From Clavaria fumosa (Eukaryota; Basidiomycota; Agaricomycetes; Agaricales; Clavariaceae): 64,000 nt of DNA. The first letter of the stretch is position 1. The number at the start of each line of letters is the position of its first letter. Positions 53,614 to 64,000 of this stretch are shown piece by piece. The stretch lies in assembly GCA_951802425.1 (NCBI GenBank), contig OX637803.1, positions 1,240,001 through 1,304,000 of the forward strand, in the 5' to 3' direction. Under the pieces are notes generated by a model. The model saw only the letters and a list, made by a program, of their open reading frames with translations, searched no databases and was not told the DNA's origin. A program made the translations under genes and the position numbers.

Positions 53614-54086
53614 TCCGGGACGGAGGGAAGGCCAAGAAAAGATTACACCTTAGAGCAGGGTAGATGGCGCCCATCACGCGTGCGACTATGACCTTGGCCT
53701 TACTTGGTGGTGCTTGTGACGTCGCGCTCAGTCAACTTGGTATAGAACGGAATGTGGGATCGAACAAGTGCGTTTCCTTGTGTTCTCCTTTTCCTTTTCC
53801 TTACGTGGTGAAACTATGAAACTGCACGTCGGTGGTAACTTGAAGATGGACGCCGGTTCATAAACCGAGATGGTAAAAGGTACAGCGAAAACATGGGAAT
53901 AATAAGAATGGGGTAAGAATACAATTTAGTAAGAAAGGGAAGAAGATGAAGTCGTGAACTTAGAAGTTTGGCGATGAGGTTTAAGTTTGCGAATTCGTCG
54001 TAAGTGTATTTCAGCTTGCCGACACGCTGGGTCCGTCTGGAAGAGTAGGGGTGTGTGGATTGTCGCGCCAAGCGCTCGTGTTCGTA
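53614..54086. other. Intergenic, no gene seen
   Basis: Spacer between the RhoGEF 3' end and the GT18-type gene start on the same strand; no conserved frame. Confidence 0.45.
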
Positions 54087-57000
54087 TCATTTTCGTACAC
54101 CACTCGTCATAACCCAATCGTCCCATACACCAGGCACTGAGGACGTCGGAGGGGCGGCAGCAATCTCAGTCGTTTCAAATAGCTCCACCATCTCGTCGTA
54201 CACGCGCCCGCCGACATCCGCCCTCCGCGTGAACAAGATGAGCCCGTCGTCCTGCAGATGCGACCGGTGCAGCAGGCGGAGCTCGTCACCCTGGATTACC
54301 TGCACGAGCCGGCCTGTCTTGATTAAGCGTACTTCGATATACTCGGGCGAGAAGAGCAGGATGTGTGGCCCGCGCTGGGCGAATGCCATCGCCTTTGTCT
54401 CCCACCGGATAAATCCCGCGTTGCGCGAAGGGGTCCCATGTTTTGTCACGTAGCATCCGACGCCTGATCAAAATCAGGATAAGCGAGCAGAAAGATAATT
54501 GAGAACGCACCGTCGTACACCAGTAACAGCTCAACGCCCTGCTCGCTGTCCTTCACATGCACAAGTCCCAATGGCTTCGCTTCGTCTAGGCGCGACTTGA
54601 GTAAGGCAAGAGGGGGATGTGAAGGGTAAAGAGTCAAATCAGGAATAATTATGGCAGCAGATTTCTCATTACTAAACAACAAGCCACGATGGGAAGAGAA
54701 ATATCAGAACAGTGGTGTCGGGAGAGAAATTGGAGGACGGTTCGAGAACTCAAACCCTATTACGTACTTGGTGGGGCCCACAACAACGAAGTTTCTCTCT
54801 CCAAGAATGGTCAACGTCTTCGCAAGCGGGGTCACGTCGTGGAGGTCTTTCGGCGCGGTGATTGGCTATGAGAAGTCAGTAATCAGGTACACTAGAAGGT
54901 AACAGGACAGGTAACTCACTTGACCGAATGGTCTAAACGACTTCGTCCGAGGATTGTGTCGCATGCGCGGCGCTTCACTAGGATGAATAGCTTCTAAAGT
55001 GTGCAAGGTAACGTGCCAAAAGCTCTTCACCGCATATATCACTGAGCAAAATCAAGGAGATAAAGAAAGCTCAATAAATACGGAGAAAAAAGGGATATGT
55101 TCGTTTGGCATGCTCACACAAAGTCCGTTTGCCTACGTGTCCAACTCTGAAGAACACAGCATTTCCATCTGCAATCCTCTCCATCGTCGCATCCAGCGCT
55201 TCTCTAGGCACCTGGCCCGTCGCAAACCTAGCCAGCAAGTCCAGCGAATACGACTGAATCGTCTGATCAAATTGCACAATAAATTTGTTGAAGGTCTGGA
55301 GCACGTCCATGGCACATGGGTTGGGCGTAGAGAAAACCTTCTGAAAATCTGCGTCCATTTCCCGGTCGATAATGAATCACCATATCACTTTTGGGCGTTG
55401 AGCAGGTGAAAGCGCACTGGAATCTCCACGGGGGGCGATATAAACTCCAGTCTCGCAACCTACAGCCAAGAACCTACGTCCGCTACCGGCAACGAATCGG
55501 GCAGCCGAGATGATTCTTCCGGTGGGCTCCATAATTGTGCCCATTAATGGTTTCGTACCCAACGCGGTAAAAACGCGGTCGACAAATGACCGCGGCACGA
55601 ACCACTACACGCGCAGATGCCATAATGAGGTAAATCTGACGGCCTCAAGCCGAAGAAATGAAAAAGCTGGGCTGACCATGTTCCCTTCACTCATCGCCTT
55701 GTGCACTGCCAGCGCATTTACGAGCGCATCATGCCATTTCTTCCGTACGGCCTCAGTTGGCGCGTACAAGGTGTATCGTCGCGTCGATTTGCTGACAGCA
55801 TGATATACGGTGAAGGGGTACACTTGTCTCTGCTGAGACCGAAGGCTTTCGAGGAGGCGACCATCATCAGCTCTCTCTCGGCGGATCACAGGGGCATCGT
55901 TAAAGGAGGCGATGCATAAATATTCAAGAGGGATGGGCTGATTGCAGGAAGGGGGTCGTTCGGATGTACATTCCTGGATGGAGAGTGACGCACTCGACTG
56001 ACGACGCGGCGCCTTACTGGCGCATCAGGTTGCTTCTCTTCTCGTGTCATGATGACTGCGAGGGGGCGTCTAATAGATGAAAATAAGAATTAAATAAACT
56101 CACAAAAATTATCCAGAAGAGCGACGAAAAGATCGGCCCATCCATATCCGTCCGCATCAGATTTCTGCCTCCGTGCAAGGTGACTAGAAAACAACATCGT
56201 GCGGCTGTCACCATAAAGATCCATTTCCTGTCGTGTTTGTTGATTCAGTGTTCGAATTCAAACAACTGAAATTCCCACAATGATTTCGCCCTTAGCATAT
56301 TCCAGACTCTTACACAGATCCCAGAATTTGACCTTACTCTCAGCTGCCTCGATCCCTGGTTGAGTGCTCTTGATAAAGTCACTCAGGATACCAAGGAGTA
56401 GGGGCAAGGCTTCTTTATCTGGGTGCTCGTCATCCGTAAGCTTGTTGATCTGTTCCAGTATAAGGCTGAGGCGAGGAAGTCGCGTGACGGGGCGAGATAA
56501 GAAGGTGATTAGGTCGCGCTTGCGAACCCTGGGGTCAGCAGAGCGTTCCTGGATAAAAGTTTGGTAGAGTTGATTCCGCCTTAATTCGGTGCGGTGTCGA
56601 GATTCAGCGAGTGGATAGTGTTTAATGTAGGAATCGTAGTCATTGATAAAGAGGAATGTGGCTGGAGCAGCGAAATCAATGGTGGCTTCAATTTGAAGAA
56701 GGGAGAAATACTTGCTCTCTAGTATGACATCAGTGACGCTCTGGACGAGTGGATGCTGCTCGCGCTGGCGGTTGAATAGAGCGGCAAGCATTCGCTGATG
56801 GCGTGCTAAGATCGCACTGAGATTATAGAACACTTCTGAGACGAAGGGGTGCAGGTCTTCTCGGGACATAATCAGGGGTTCAGCATCCAGGAGGGGATCA
56901 ATAAAAACCTGGAGCGCTTTGTTAAAAGAAAGCAGGATGGGAGGATCTAGTCAGTACATCTTTAACGGCTTCAAGATCGGCAACATAGTCCCTCTCAGAC

Positions 57001-57625
57001 TTGAAGACCTCAAAGATCACGCATTGTCTTTGCACTTCCTTCTTGCCCAGAGCTTCGCGAGCTTCAAGCGGGACGAGCCGATGCCAGTCTTCGTCAACAG
57101 AGGCCAATTCACCAAACTGGAAACGACGCAAGCCTTCTTCAGATTGAAGACTAAGAACCCGATATTCATTGAGCATCGTGGGATTTACATAGATTAAAGA
57201 TATCGGAAGGAGAACACACGTCAGATTAGACAATTCCTCAGATAGATTATCAAAGGTCGGAGTGGGCTATGAAGGATCAAAATAGGCGCATTTTCGATAG
57301 TACAATGGCAAAGAGTTCAGACCTCTGTTCTGAAGTCTTCGACCTCATCTTCGAAAGGGGATTCTGGTGTTGACACCGGCATTGTCGGTGAGGACGGTCC
57401 CTGATCACTCCTAGAAGATCGGTGAGTGAATCTGCCAGGACGAAGAGTCGAGCGTTCCGATGTCGAACGAAATACGTAAGGCTCCGGGAATGCAACGATT
57501 GCATCGCTGAAGCTCGTGGCGCGGCCGCGCTGGCGATCGGACGGTCCTGGTTCCCAAGTCTGCTCAAGCTGGTGCGGAAATACGAGATGCGTTGGGGATG
57601 GTGTAGACCCACGCCTCTGCGCCAT
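54087..57625 (-). CDS. Rho1 guanine-nucleotide exchange factor (DH-PH-CNH)
   Basis: Domain order in the direction of transcription is clear. A Ser/Pro-rich leader starts MAQRRGSTPSPTHL, then RQCVIFEVFKSERDYVADLE opens the DH domain, which continues through FLINDYDSYIKHYPLAESRH, RDLITFLSRPVTRLPRLSLI and LLLGILSDFIKSTQPGIEAA. A PH domain ends near RYTLYAPTEAVRKKWHDALV. The CNH (citron) domain follows: FVAGSGRRFLAVGCETGVYI, MDVLQTFNKFIVQFDQTIQS, AKTLTILGERNFVVVGPTKY, GLVHVKDSEQGVELLLVYDG and RGPHILLFSPEYIEVRLIKT. This is the Rom1/Rom2 plan: activation of Rho1 for cell-wall synthesis and polarity. It has many introns (at least ten); only the start at 57625 and stop at 54087 are firm. Confidence 0.9.
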
Positions 57626-57943
57626 GTATGCTTGGAGATGAGTAGGTAGTTTTGCGGTTTGCGGACTTATCTCAGGCGATCACATGATTGGGAAGGGTAT
57701 TCCGGGTGCCGACATTTTTCCGATGGGGCCACGTCTTGACTCATCCACCAGCATCCTCTTCCTCGAACTCACGAGTTGGACTGTAAATAACGAAGCGCAC
57801 ACGGTACCGTACTTAACTGCGTCTGTACTAGACATTTTTTTGAGGATCTCCGTCAGTGCACGCGCCCGTTTTCGCCAGGAACTCTCGGGACGACACGCCT
57901 TCCTCCAAATCGCCATTGCGCTACGACCATCTTTTTTTGCACT

Positions 57944-59335
57944 ATGCTTGACGAGGATAGTGGCGCGAACGATTGCGGAGACTCATTGTTTGGTTCTCCT
58001 CCACCCTCGCCAAGTCAATCCAGAGGTAGGTCACCATCGCCCGTGCTCGCACTGCCAAGCAGTAGAAACTGTATCGGTTCACTTCCGGCACAAAACGTGG
58101 GGACCATTGCACTTCCTGGCTCCCATGCATATTCTAAAGACACCGTCAATCCATTAGCCTTGTCGTTAAGTGGCCTCACCGCCCACTTGCGGCCTCCGGC
58201 CCAACCAATACGACTTGAATCTGCCACAAACGGCGCGTCTGCCGCACGACCACCATCGAGCGTAAGGGCAAAGAGAAAGACCTCGCCAAGTGCCACACCA
58301 CGGCCTGATCCTCCTCCCATCTTGCTTCCCGGTCCAGACGAGCCTATCCCTCCAAATCTACTACGTAATCAACCGGCTCTCCTCGGCCTTGCTGGGATGG
58401 TTGGAGGTGTCAATCCTTCCCGTCGCCTCGTGCCTCCTCGAATGTCCGGTTCAACGGTTACGAACCCCATCGTTATCGAAGAGGATGAGCACGATCCTCC
58501 TCCACTTGGACATGGGCAAAACACTCTGGAAATTGATGCGAACCGTCTCCCGCCTCCACCTGCTGCAGACGTCCTCGCATCCTTGATTCAACAGAAAAAC
58601 GTATTTCCTATCCTCCACTCTATCTTCACACTTATCAGTGGTGCCCATGCCGTTCCGCAGGGGAGTGAGCCCCCATCGAAGAGACGAAAACTCGGCCAGG
58701 TCCCAGCAGGTGCTGCGGATTGGGATGTCCCGTACCCCCTCATGGAGTCCGCTGTCTATCGCACGAATTGGGAACGAGAACGCGGAAAGCAACTTATCAT
58801 GCAATTGGCCACCGTACTCAAAAGCGCTGCGAAGAAGGCAGCCACTCGGACTTATGCGAAAGAGATAGGCTTGCAGTCGAAGAAGAGAGTCACGAAACCG
58901 AAACAAAAATCGGATTCTCCATCGCCCGAATCACCCAAAGTTAATGGCCATTATCGTCCAGTCACAATGACGTACGGGTTAGGAATGTCCTCGGATATGG
59001 ACATCCAATTTGATGACTTGGTCGCTACTTTGATGGCCATGTCTCCCTCCCCCCCGCTGGACGATTCCAGTCCCAGTGTCTTTTCACAGGTCGCAGGATC
59101 CTCGACTAGTGATCAGTCCCAGCCCGCCGCTGTGACTGCTGTCCCTGAACCTCGATACAAGCGCTACGTTGCCGGACCTGGTCGGCCACCGTCCGCGCTT
59201 TTGAAGGAGGAGATATTGACGCGAGCAAAGGAGCGAAGGAGACAGTTAGCTGCGGAGATTGAGAGAGCCAAAGTGGAGTTGTGGGAGGCTACCATCGAGC
59301 AAGGTGTATTGTCGCAACTGTCAAAAGAAATCTAG
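57944..59335 (+). CDS. Disordered, probably nuclear protein of unknown function
   Basis: One open exon of 463 codons with no intron. Most of the sequence is Pro/Ser-rich and low in hydrophobic residues. Short order-promoting blocks are DVLASLIQQKNVFPILHSIF, a basic KRRKLGQVPAG signal, YRTNWERERGKQLIMQLATV, and the C-terminal helix LLKEEILTRAKERRRQLAAE through GVLSQLSKEI. A TNPIVIEEDEHD stretch resembles a SUMO-interaction motif (hydrophobic VIEE run next to acids); that reading is an inference. I do not recognise the family. Confidence 0.72.
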   Translation: MLDEDSGANDCGDSLFGSPPPSPSQSRGRSPSPVLALPSSRNCIGSLPAQNVGTIALPGSHAYSKDTVNPLALSLSGLTAHLRPPAQPIRLESATNGASAARPPSSVRAKRKTSPSATPRPDPPPILLPGPDEPIPPNLLRNQPALLGLAGMVGGVNPSRRLVPPRMSGSTVTNPIVIEEDEHDPPPLGHGQNTLEIDANRLPPPPAADVLASLIQQKNVFPILHSIFTLISGAHAVPQGSEPPSKRRKLGQVPAGAADWDVPYPLMESAVYRTNWERERGKQLIMQLATVLKSAAKKAATRTYAKEIGLQSKKRVTKPKQKSDSPSPESPKVNGHYRPVTMTYGLGMSSDMDIQFDDLVATLMAMSPSPPLDDSSPSVFSQVAGSSTSDQSQPAAVTAVPEPRYKRYVAGPGRPPSALLKEEILTRAKERRRQLAAEIERAKVELWEATIEQGVLSQLSKEI

Positions 59336-59506
59336 CACAACATGCGGTTGTTACGATTCATATCCACATTGTCTGCGATATTAGAATGCACATTCCCCGG
59401 GCTCAGTGACCAGTGAGTATATTCCATGAAATCTGGGACATCAGCGTCCCGCGTTCTGAGGTCGGCAGACGAAGATAATAAAAAGCATCCTGCACGCTAG
59501 TGTTCT

Positions 59507-62493
59507 TTAAAGAACTGATTTCTCTACTTTCTTCAGCAGGGCTTTCAAAGTGTTTCCGGCACGATTAGAGTGGCGTTCTAACCACCCCTCCATCTCTTCT
59601 CTAAGTAGACGGAGCTCTTGAGATAGAGGCAAAACCCCACCAGGACGAATGAGACGCGGGTTAAGAAGCAAGTCAAACAGTTTGGTCCACAGTTCATTTT
59701 GCCAGTAGCGCTTGAAGGGGTCGGATATCTTGAGCCGCCCCCCGTCCGCGACAACCGATGCCGTCTCAATGTACTTTCCAAACAGCATGCAGTATATGAT
59801 GCCAGCCAAACCAAAATAGTCTGGCTGGTACGTCCATGGACGTTTTTCGCGCATTTCAGGACAATCTCTGGCGTCGACCGGCCATTCTGCAATGTATGTC
59901 TGACCCGGGGGGAATAGTTGGGTATCGATCGTGCGCCCGAAATCAATCAATTTGACGCCTTTATAGCTCCAACCGGCTTGACCGGACGGCTGATAGACAT
60001 TAGACCAAGCGCTGGGACCTCCGGGCACCTCTTCGAGTCGTAGGAGGCAGTTGTCGATCTTAAGATCGCCGTGAATGAAACCAGCGCTATGCATACCCTC
60101 CAATAGGCGGATTAACTCGGTGGTGAAAAATATGACGAGCATCTCATCGAGACAGGCACCCTGTTGACCGACCCCTGCTTCGGCGGCGCGATTGACCACG
60201 TTGAGTAGTGTGCCTTGGGGGCAGAGGTCTAGAAGCAAGAAACTCTCGTCCCGGAACGCGTAGAGAGCGCGAGGAGTAATCACGGATCTTCTGAGGTTTG
60301 GCGGTAGGGAGGCATGTAATCGTCGTAGGACGTGGTATTCCCACAGATTTGTAGGCTTCACGATCTTGAGAGCGACGAAAGAGTTATTATCATCTACATC
60401 TTCATCGCTTTCCACGTCGCTGGCGTCATTCCCTTGTACACGTTGCTTGGCAGCGAAAACTAGCCCGAACCCACCCTCGCCAAGCTTGTCCGCAACGTCA
60501 AGTCTCCGGTCAACTAGGGATACTGGAAAGCTCTGCGCTCGATCGAGCGTGAGATTCACTGTAGTAGAGCTATTGGACTTCCTCCGTTTCTGAGCAAACT
60601 TCCTCAGACTGTCGAGGAGCTTGGCATCTCGGTCACGAAGGTCGTAAAAATCGCCATCTGTTGGAATCATGGAGAGTAACGTCGTCACAATCGGCGAGTC
60701 AAAGGCATTGCAAGGATTGGGAGGCTTGAAAGATGATTTGAGTGTTAGAGCATCCGCGAAATCTTTGGTAATACGGAGGGCAGGTATAGGCATTTCGCCG
60801 TCATCGGACTCGTGTTGTAGGTATGGAGAGTCATCGTCAGGTGTCCCGGGTATCCTTGTACTTGAGGTATATTCCACAGTACGTTCCGTGATCGGGGTCA
60901 TTATGTTGAACTGGCCAAATCGTCCGCCCAAAGGAATGTGGAATTGTTCGTGCTGAGGAGAGGCTTCCTGATTGCAATCTCCACTTGCATCGACGAACGG
61001 TGAGAATGAACCCCCGCGCTTGGGAACGAAAGAGTTTTCTCCGTGTGGAAGGGGTCGGCTAAAAACTCTAGACGATGGCGCCGCTCGGTTTCCTGTATCA
61101 GGGTCCTTTCCAGCTGCACGAAGCGGTAAGAATGGTTGGATTGGCGAGTGTAGACCTTGCGGTTCTAGTCCCTCCTGCTCCTCGTCCTCCTCCCTCTCGT
61201 CCTGATCATTCCCCACATCCTCGGACTTCTCCCTGGTTGTCTTTGGAGTGAATACTCTGGAGAAGAGGTTGGGTTCATCTTCACTGTCACCCCTTGGCCT
61301 TAATTTTGCGTCGTCTTTGCTAGCCGTTACTGGTACAGGTGTCTTTGTCTCTTTCAAAGACAGCACACGCCTGTTGACGTCGGGAGTTATGAAAGGAGTT
61401 TTGGGGGCTTCAAAGTCGACAAAAGGCTTGAACTGAAAGGCCTGTATTAAGCCGTGTGTTATGAAAAACTGAGTGGGCGCAGCTCACAGGTGTCCTTGCA
61501 TTCTCCTTGCGCGGAGCATTTTCATCCACAAAAGGCCGAAAACCTGGGCAACGCAACTGACTCGGCAACGAAAATATACTGTTTGAGCCTGCTCACCAGG
61601 CGTAACTGGATGTTCCGCATTCTCCGCCTGCGTTGAGGCCTTGGGTGTCTGGTTGAACATCGCGGAAGGTGTCCTGGGCTCCACCTTCCTGACGGGAGCA
61701 TGTTTACTACCAGGAGTCAAAGCCGATCGAGCAGTCTTATCAGGTGAATTAAACATTCCAAAGACATCCGCCAATGCTTCTTTCGTGTTGATAGTTACGG
61801 TTGGCTCTCCGGATGGAAGCGAGAGAGCCGGCGGAGGTCCCCATTTCTTACCAAGAAGCCCCATAGAGCGCGCGCGCGCTTCTGGACCACTGTACTCCAC
61901 CCCTTCTTCTGTCATGAATAGGGACAGCTTGACGCGTAGCTTCTCACGACGCTTCCCGGAAGGAAGAGAAGGGTGGCGTCCAAGAAATTCTTGGTGCAAT
62001 TTTTTGAGCTTGCCGAATGGGCGAGCGCGGCGTTTGATTCCTAGGCGATATATTCTTTCGGCCTCAGAAGCGCTTGGGAATTGATGAGTCGTGGAACGCC
62101 CAATGAAGCCAAGAATTTGAGCACTCACAGCTTCTCCTTTTCCAGTACTTTGGTGTATTGTTCGTACAATAAACAAAAGGAGGTCCCGATGTTATTCTCC
62201 ACCAGAAACGAGTATACCGTTACAGGATCGTCGACCAAATTCGCGTACATTATCCATAAATCCAGGTACCTTCGGGTTCCCTTGTAGCCGTCATCGTCTT
62301 TAAATTGCCTGGTGGTTTCTTCGAGAAGGTCAAGCAAGCCAGAATCAGGATCATCAAAGCTGTAGTTGCTGATTATCCACTGCACGAATTGCTCGTAGGC
62401 TGCAAGGGGATCCTCGTCCTCATCTAGAGCAGTGGAAATAGCGGCTTTGTGTCTCTGACGCTCGCTTTCAAGCTCCACAAGTCGTTGTGCCAT
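59507..62493 (-). CDS. BUB1: Spindle-checkpoint kinase Bub1/BubR1-like (MADBUB)
   Basis: The N-terminal Mad3/Bub1 TPR region is present: DPLAAYEQFVQWIISNY, YKGTRRYLDLWIMYANLVDD, YSFLVENNIGTSFCLLYEQY and EAERIYRLGIKRRARPFGKL. A KEN box lies in NAPRKENARTP near 61507-61520. A disordered middle precedes the kinase: glycine loop LGEGGFGLVFAAK, SFVALKI lysine, catalytic loop HGDLKIDNCLL, LIDFGRTID metal motif and YQPDYFGLAGIIYCMLFGKY, so the kinase looks active. Bub1 sits at kinetochores, phosphorylates H2A and delays anaphase through APC/C; the APC6 gene lies in the same window. The first ATG in frame is at 62493. The usual N-terminal KEN box seen in many relatives is absent, so an upstream exon may be missing. 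Confidence 0.9.
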
Positions 62494-63548
62494 TACACGA
62501 GCCGGGGTCACGACGCTAGTAACCTTGAAGATGATCCAACCTTGACTTGGCGTTGTTCAATGAAAGACGCGCCCTAATCACGTGATCAGGCCACACCCTC
62601 CGATGGCTCACAATGCATACAGTCAGGCCTCAAAGGACAGCTCATTGTTACCTGGGGAGATGAGTAGATAGGGGGAAGGATGCCACATACAGTATGTTGA
62701 ATAATGCATTGGTTTTGGGTCCCTTTCCAATGGGAAGCAGGAAGATTAGGAATTTCATGCATAACACATAACACTGCATTATTACAGTGTACTGAATTAC
62801 AATACTGTCCGAGGTCAAGAAGTGGCCACCTAGAAGTAGAATGGCCCTGGGTGAAAATACAATGTATACTGACCTTGTGGATTGCTTGTATTAAACCATG
62901 GGCACATGCCTTGATGAAAGTTTAATATATATTATATTAAACTTTCATCTAATTTTTTGGGTAGTTAGATGTAAATATAAAATAATATTACCTTATATAT
63001 TTTGTATTTTCTTTCTTGCCTTGGATATGTGAGATACAGTAAAAAATAAGTTCAACAATTTATACAATATGTGAACCATTTCTGAGACCTAAATTGAAAA
63101 TTGTTTTGCCCAATTATTTACACTGTAATAAGTCAGCCAGGCCACATGCATTATGGACTTGTCAACTGTACTTGCCAGCTGTTGAGTGAGGTGGCCAACA
63201 ACAAAGGGATGAGATACAGAGTTGGTCACACCACAATACGGAGTGATGATCACTCTATTGCTTCAGGCTCGTATCGAAGAAAAAAGGAATGAAATTTCCT
63301 AGAAACCTCAAGGAAATGTAACGAGGGAGGGATGACAAAGTTCGAGAGAGTGCTACAACAACGGCAGACGCTCCATCTCTCAACCCCCGAATCACAAACG
63401 CAACACATCAGGGGCGCTTATGCATTTGCCGTTCGGGGAAAAGGAGAAAGTACCCCTTCTCGCAACTCATTTGTCGTGCCATTCCTCTCCCTTTCTGTGA
63501 TCTTTCCTCTCCCACTGGTACTTTCCCTTGACCCGGTCAATCTGCGGG
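62494..63548. other. AT-rich intergenic stretch
   Basis: About 1 kb with no supported gene, more AT-rich than the flanks between 62900 and 63150. It contains the palindrome annotated separately. A CCTCTCCCTTTC-type pyrimidine run lies at 63480-63520. Confidence 0.5.
62913..62949. repeat. 37-bp near-perfect palindrome
   Basis: GATGAAAGTTTAATATA is followed three bases later by its exact reverse complement, TATATTAAACTTTCATC. It could fold into a 17-bp stem. No flanking duplication proves a mobile element. Confidence 0.8.
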
Positions 63549-64000
63549 TCATGTGTGTCCTACACCTGGCATCGGAACGGGAGGGGCCGGTCCCGTCTCA
63601 TACGGAAGCGGTGGGACATTCGGAGCCGGTGGGGGCATCATCATCGGATAGGGCACAGCATGTTGCACTGACATCGGGAATAATAATCAAATCTAGATGA
63701 GCAAATTCTTTTTGGGTATTAATGAAAGCAGTCATACGTTGTGGACTTTGGTGGTAGTATGGATGGGCATGCGCCGGAATGGGTGTCGGGGGCATCGATG
63801 GCCGTGGCGCAGCTCCATTAGTAGGATAAGCCCCGGGAGGAGGCGGTGGTGGCATGTATGCCTGTGGTGCTGTTGAACAAACACCATTTAAAAACGAAGA
63901 GCGATGCGGTAAGGCAATCGAGTAAAAGAATATGAAGCTCACGAGGCATCTGCCCCATACCGGGTGCATACATCGCTGGAGTAAATGCATGTCTGTCAGA
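63549..64000 (-). CDS. 3' end of a proline-rich gene (partial)
   Basis: The visible exons run from the right window edge: 64000-63943, 63869-63738 and 63667-63549. Joined, they read ...FTPAMYAPGMGQMPPPQAYM, then PPPPPPGAYPTNGAAPRP, AHAHPYYHQSPLQHAVPYPM, MMPPPAPNVPPLPYETGPAP and a stop at 63549-63551. Composition is Pro/Met/Tyr/Gln-rich, as in C-terminal tails of RNA-binding or splicing factors, but no domain is in view. Introns (73 and 70 nt) have standard GT-AG ends. The 5' part lies beyond the window. Confidence 0.65.

Noticed and set aside
1..64000. CRISPR arrays, bacterial operons, prophage, rRNA or tRNA genes
   Set aside because: Repeats seen are satellites or coding repeats without unique spacers; no tRNA cloverleaf or rRNA sequence was recognised, although a short tRNA with an intron could be missed by eye.

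Overview
The window is nuclear DNA of a filamentous basidiomycete, most likely a mushroom-forming Agaricomycete. The evidence is dense genes cut by many 43-65 nt GT-AG introns with short exons, and gene content that includes a Goodbye/NACHT/ankyrin NLR-like gene, an ARID-type gene, a secreted lactonase-like beta-propeller, a GT18-type glycosyltransferase and a BUB1 kinase. Tyrosine-recombinase elements, CRISPR arrays and bacterial operons are absent. Reading frames were joined by eye across introns. Where the exon sum is a whole number of codons and the junction restores a family motif, the model is firm.

Left 7.8 kb (1-7730) is accessory, repeat-rich DNA. It holds the 3' end and LTR of a Copia retrotransposon, a second Copia 3' remnant on the other strand, a GC-rich microsatellite/minisatellite block (3.29-4.89 kb), a tandem satellite (5.49-5.78 kb), and two copies of an ARID-family gene. 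The right copy (6106-7729, minus) is intact. The left copy (638-2208) has lost its ARID exons and carries a 221-bp hAT-like MITE with a perfect 8-bp target duplication; the intact copy preserves the empty site.

7.9-19 kb: a membrane-anchored beta-lactamase/transpeptidase-like gene with a damaged 3' end, MED22, the mitochondrial dynamin MGM1, a sterol-carrier (SCP2) protein, the Pol III repressor MAF1 and an LYR-motif protein. 19.6-23.2 kb: a ten-exon STAND/NLR gene with near-identical 99-bp ankyrin repeats. 24-36 kb: an unknown gene, NOP15-like, CDC16/CUT9 (APC/C), eIF1A, an F-box-like/ankyrin gene, a complex I 9.5-kDa subunit divergent from a DUF155 mitochondrial protein, and SNU66. 36-47 kb: RNase H2 catalytic subunit, an MGQ-repeat protein, a coiled-coil protein, a GH13 alpha-amylase, a GPI-anchored wall protein and a tigA/P5-type protein disulfide isomerase. 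47-64 kb: SQT1/AAMP, a secreted lactonase-like propeller, a GT18-type enzyme, a Rho1-GEF, an unknown disordered protein, BUB1 and the 3' end of a proline-rich gene.

The genes do not form one pathway. Several recurrent features stand out: very small exons that encode catalytic motifs (PDI CGHC site, NLR P-loop, eIF1A start), two GC-AG intron candidates, a 67-bp bidirectional promoter between two mitochondrial genes, and NLR and ARID loci with marks of recent duplication and turnover.
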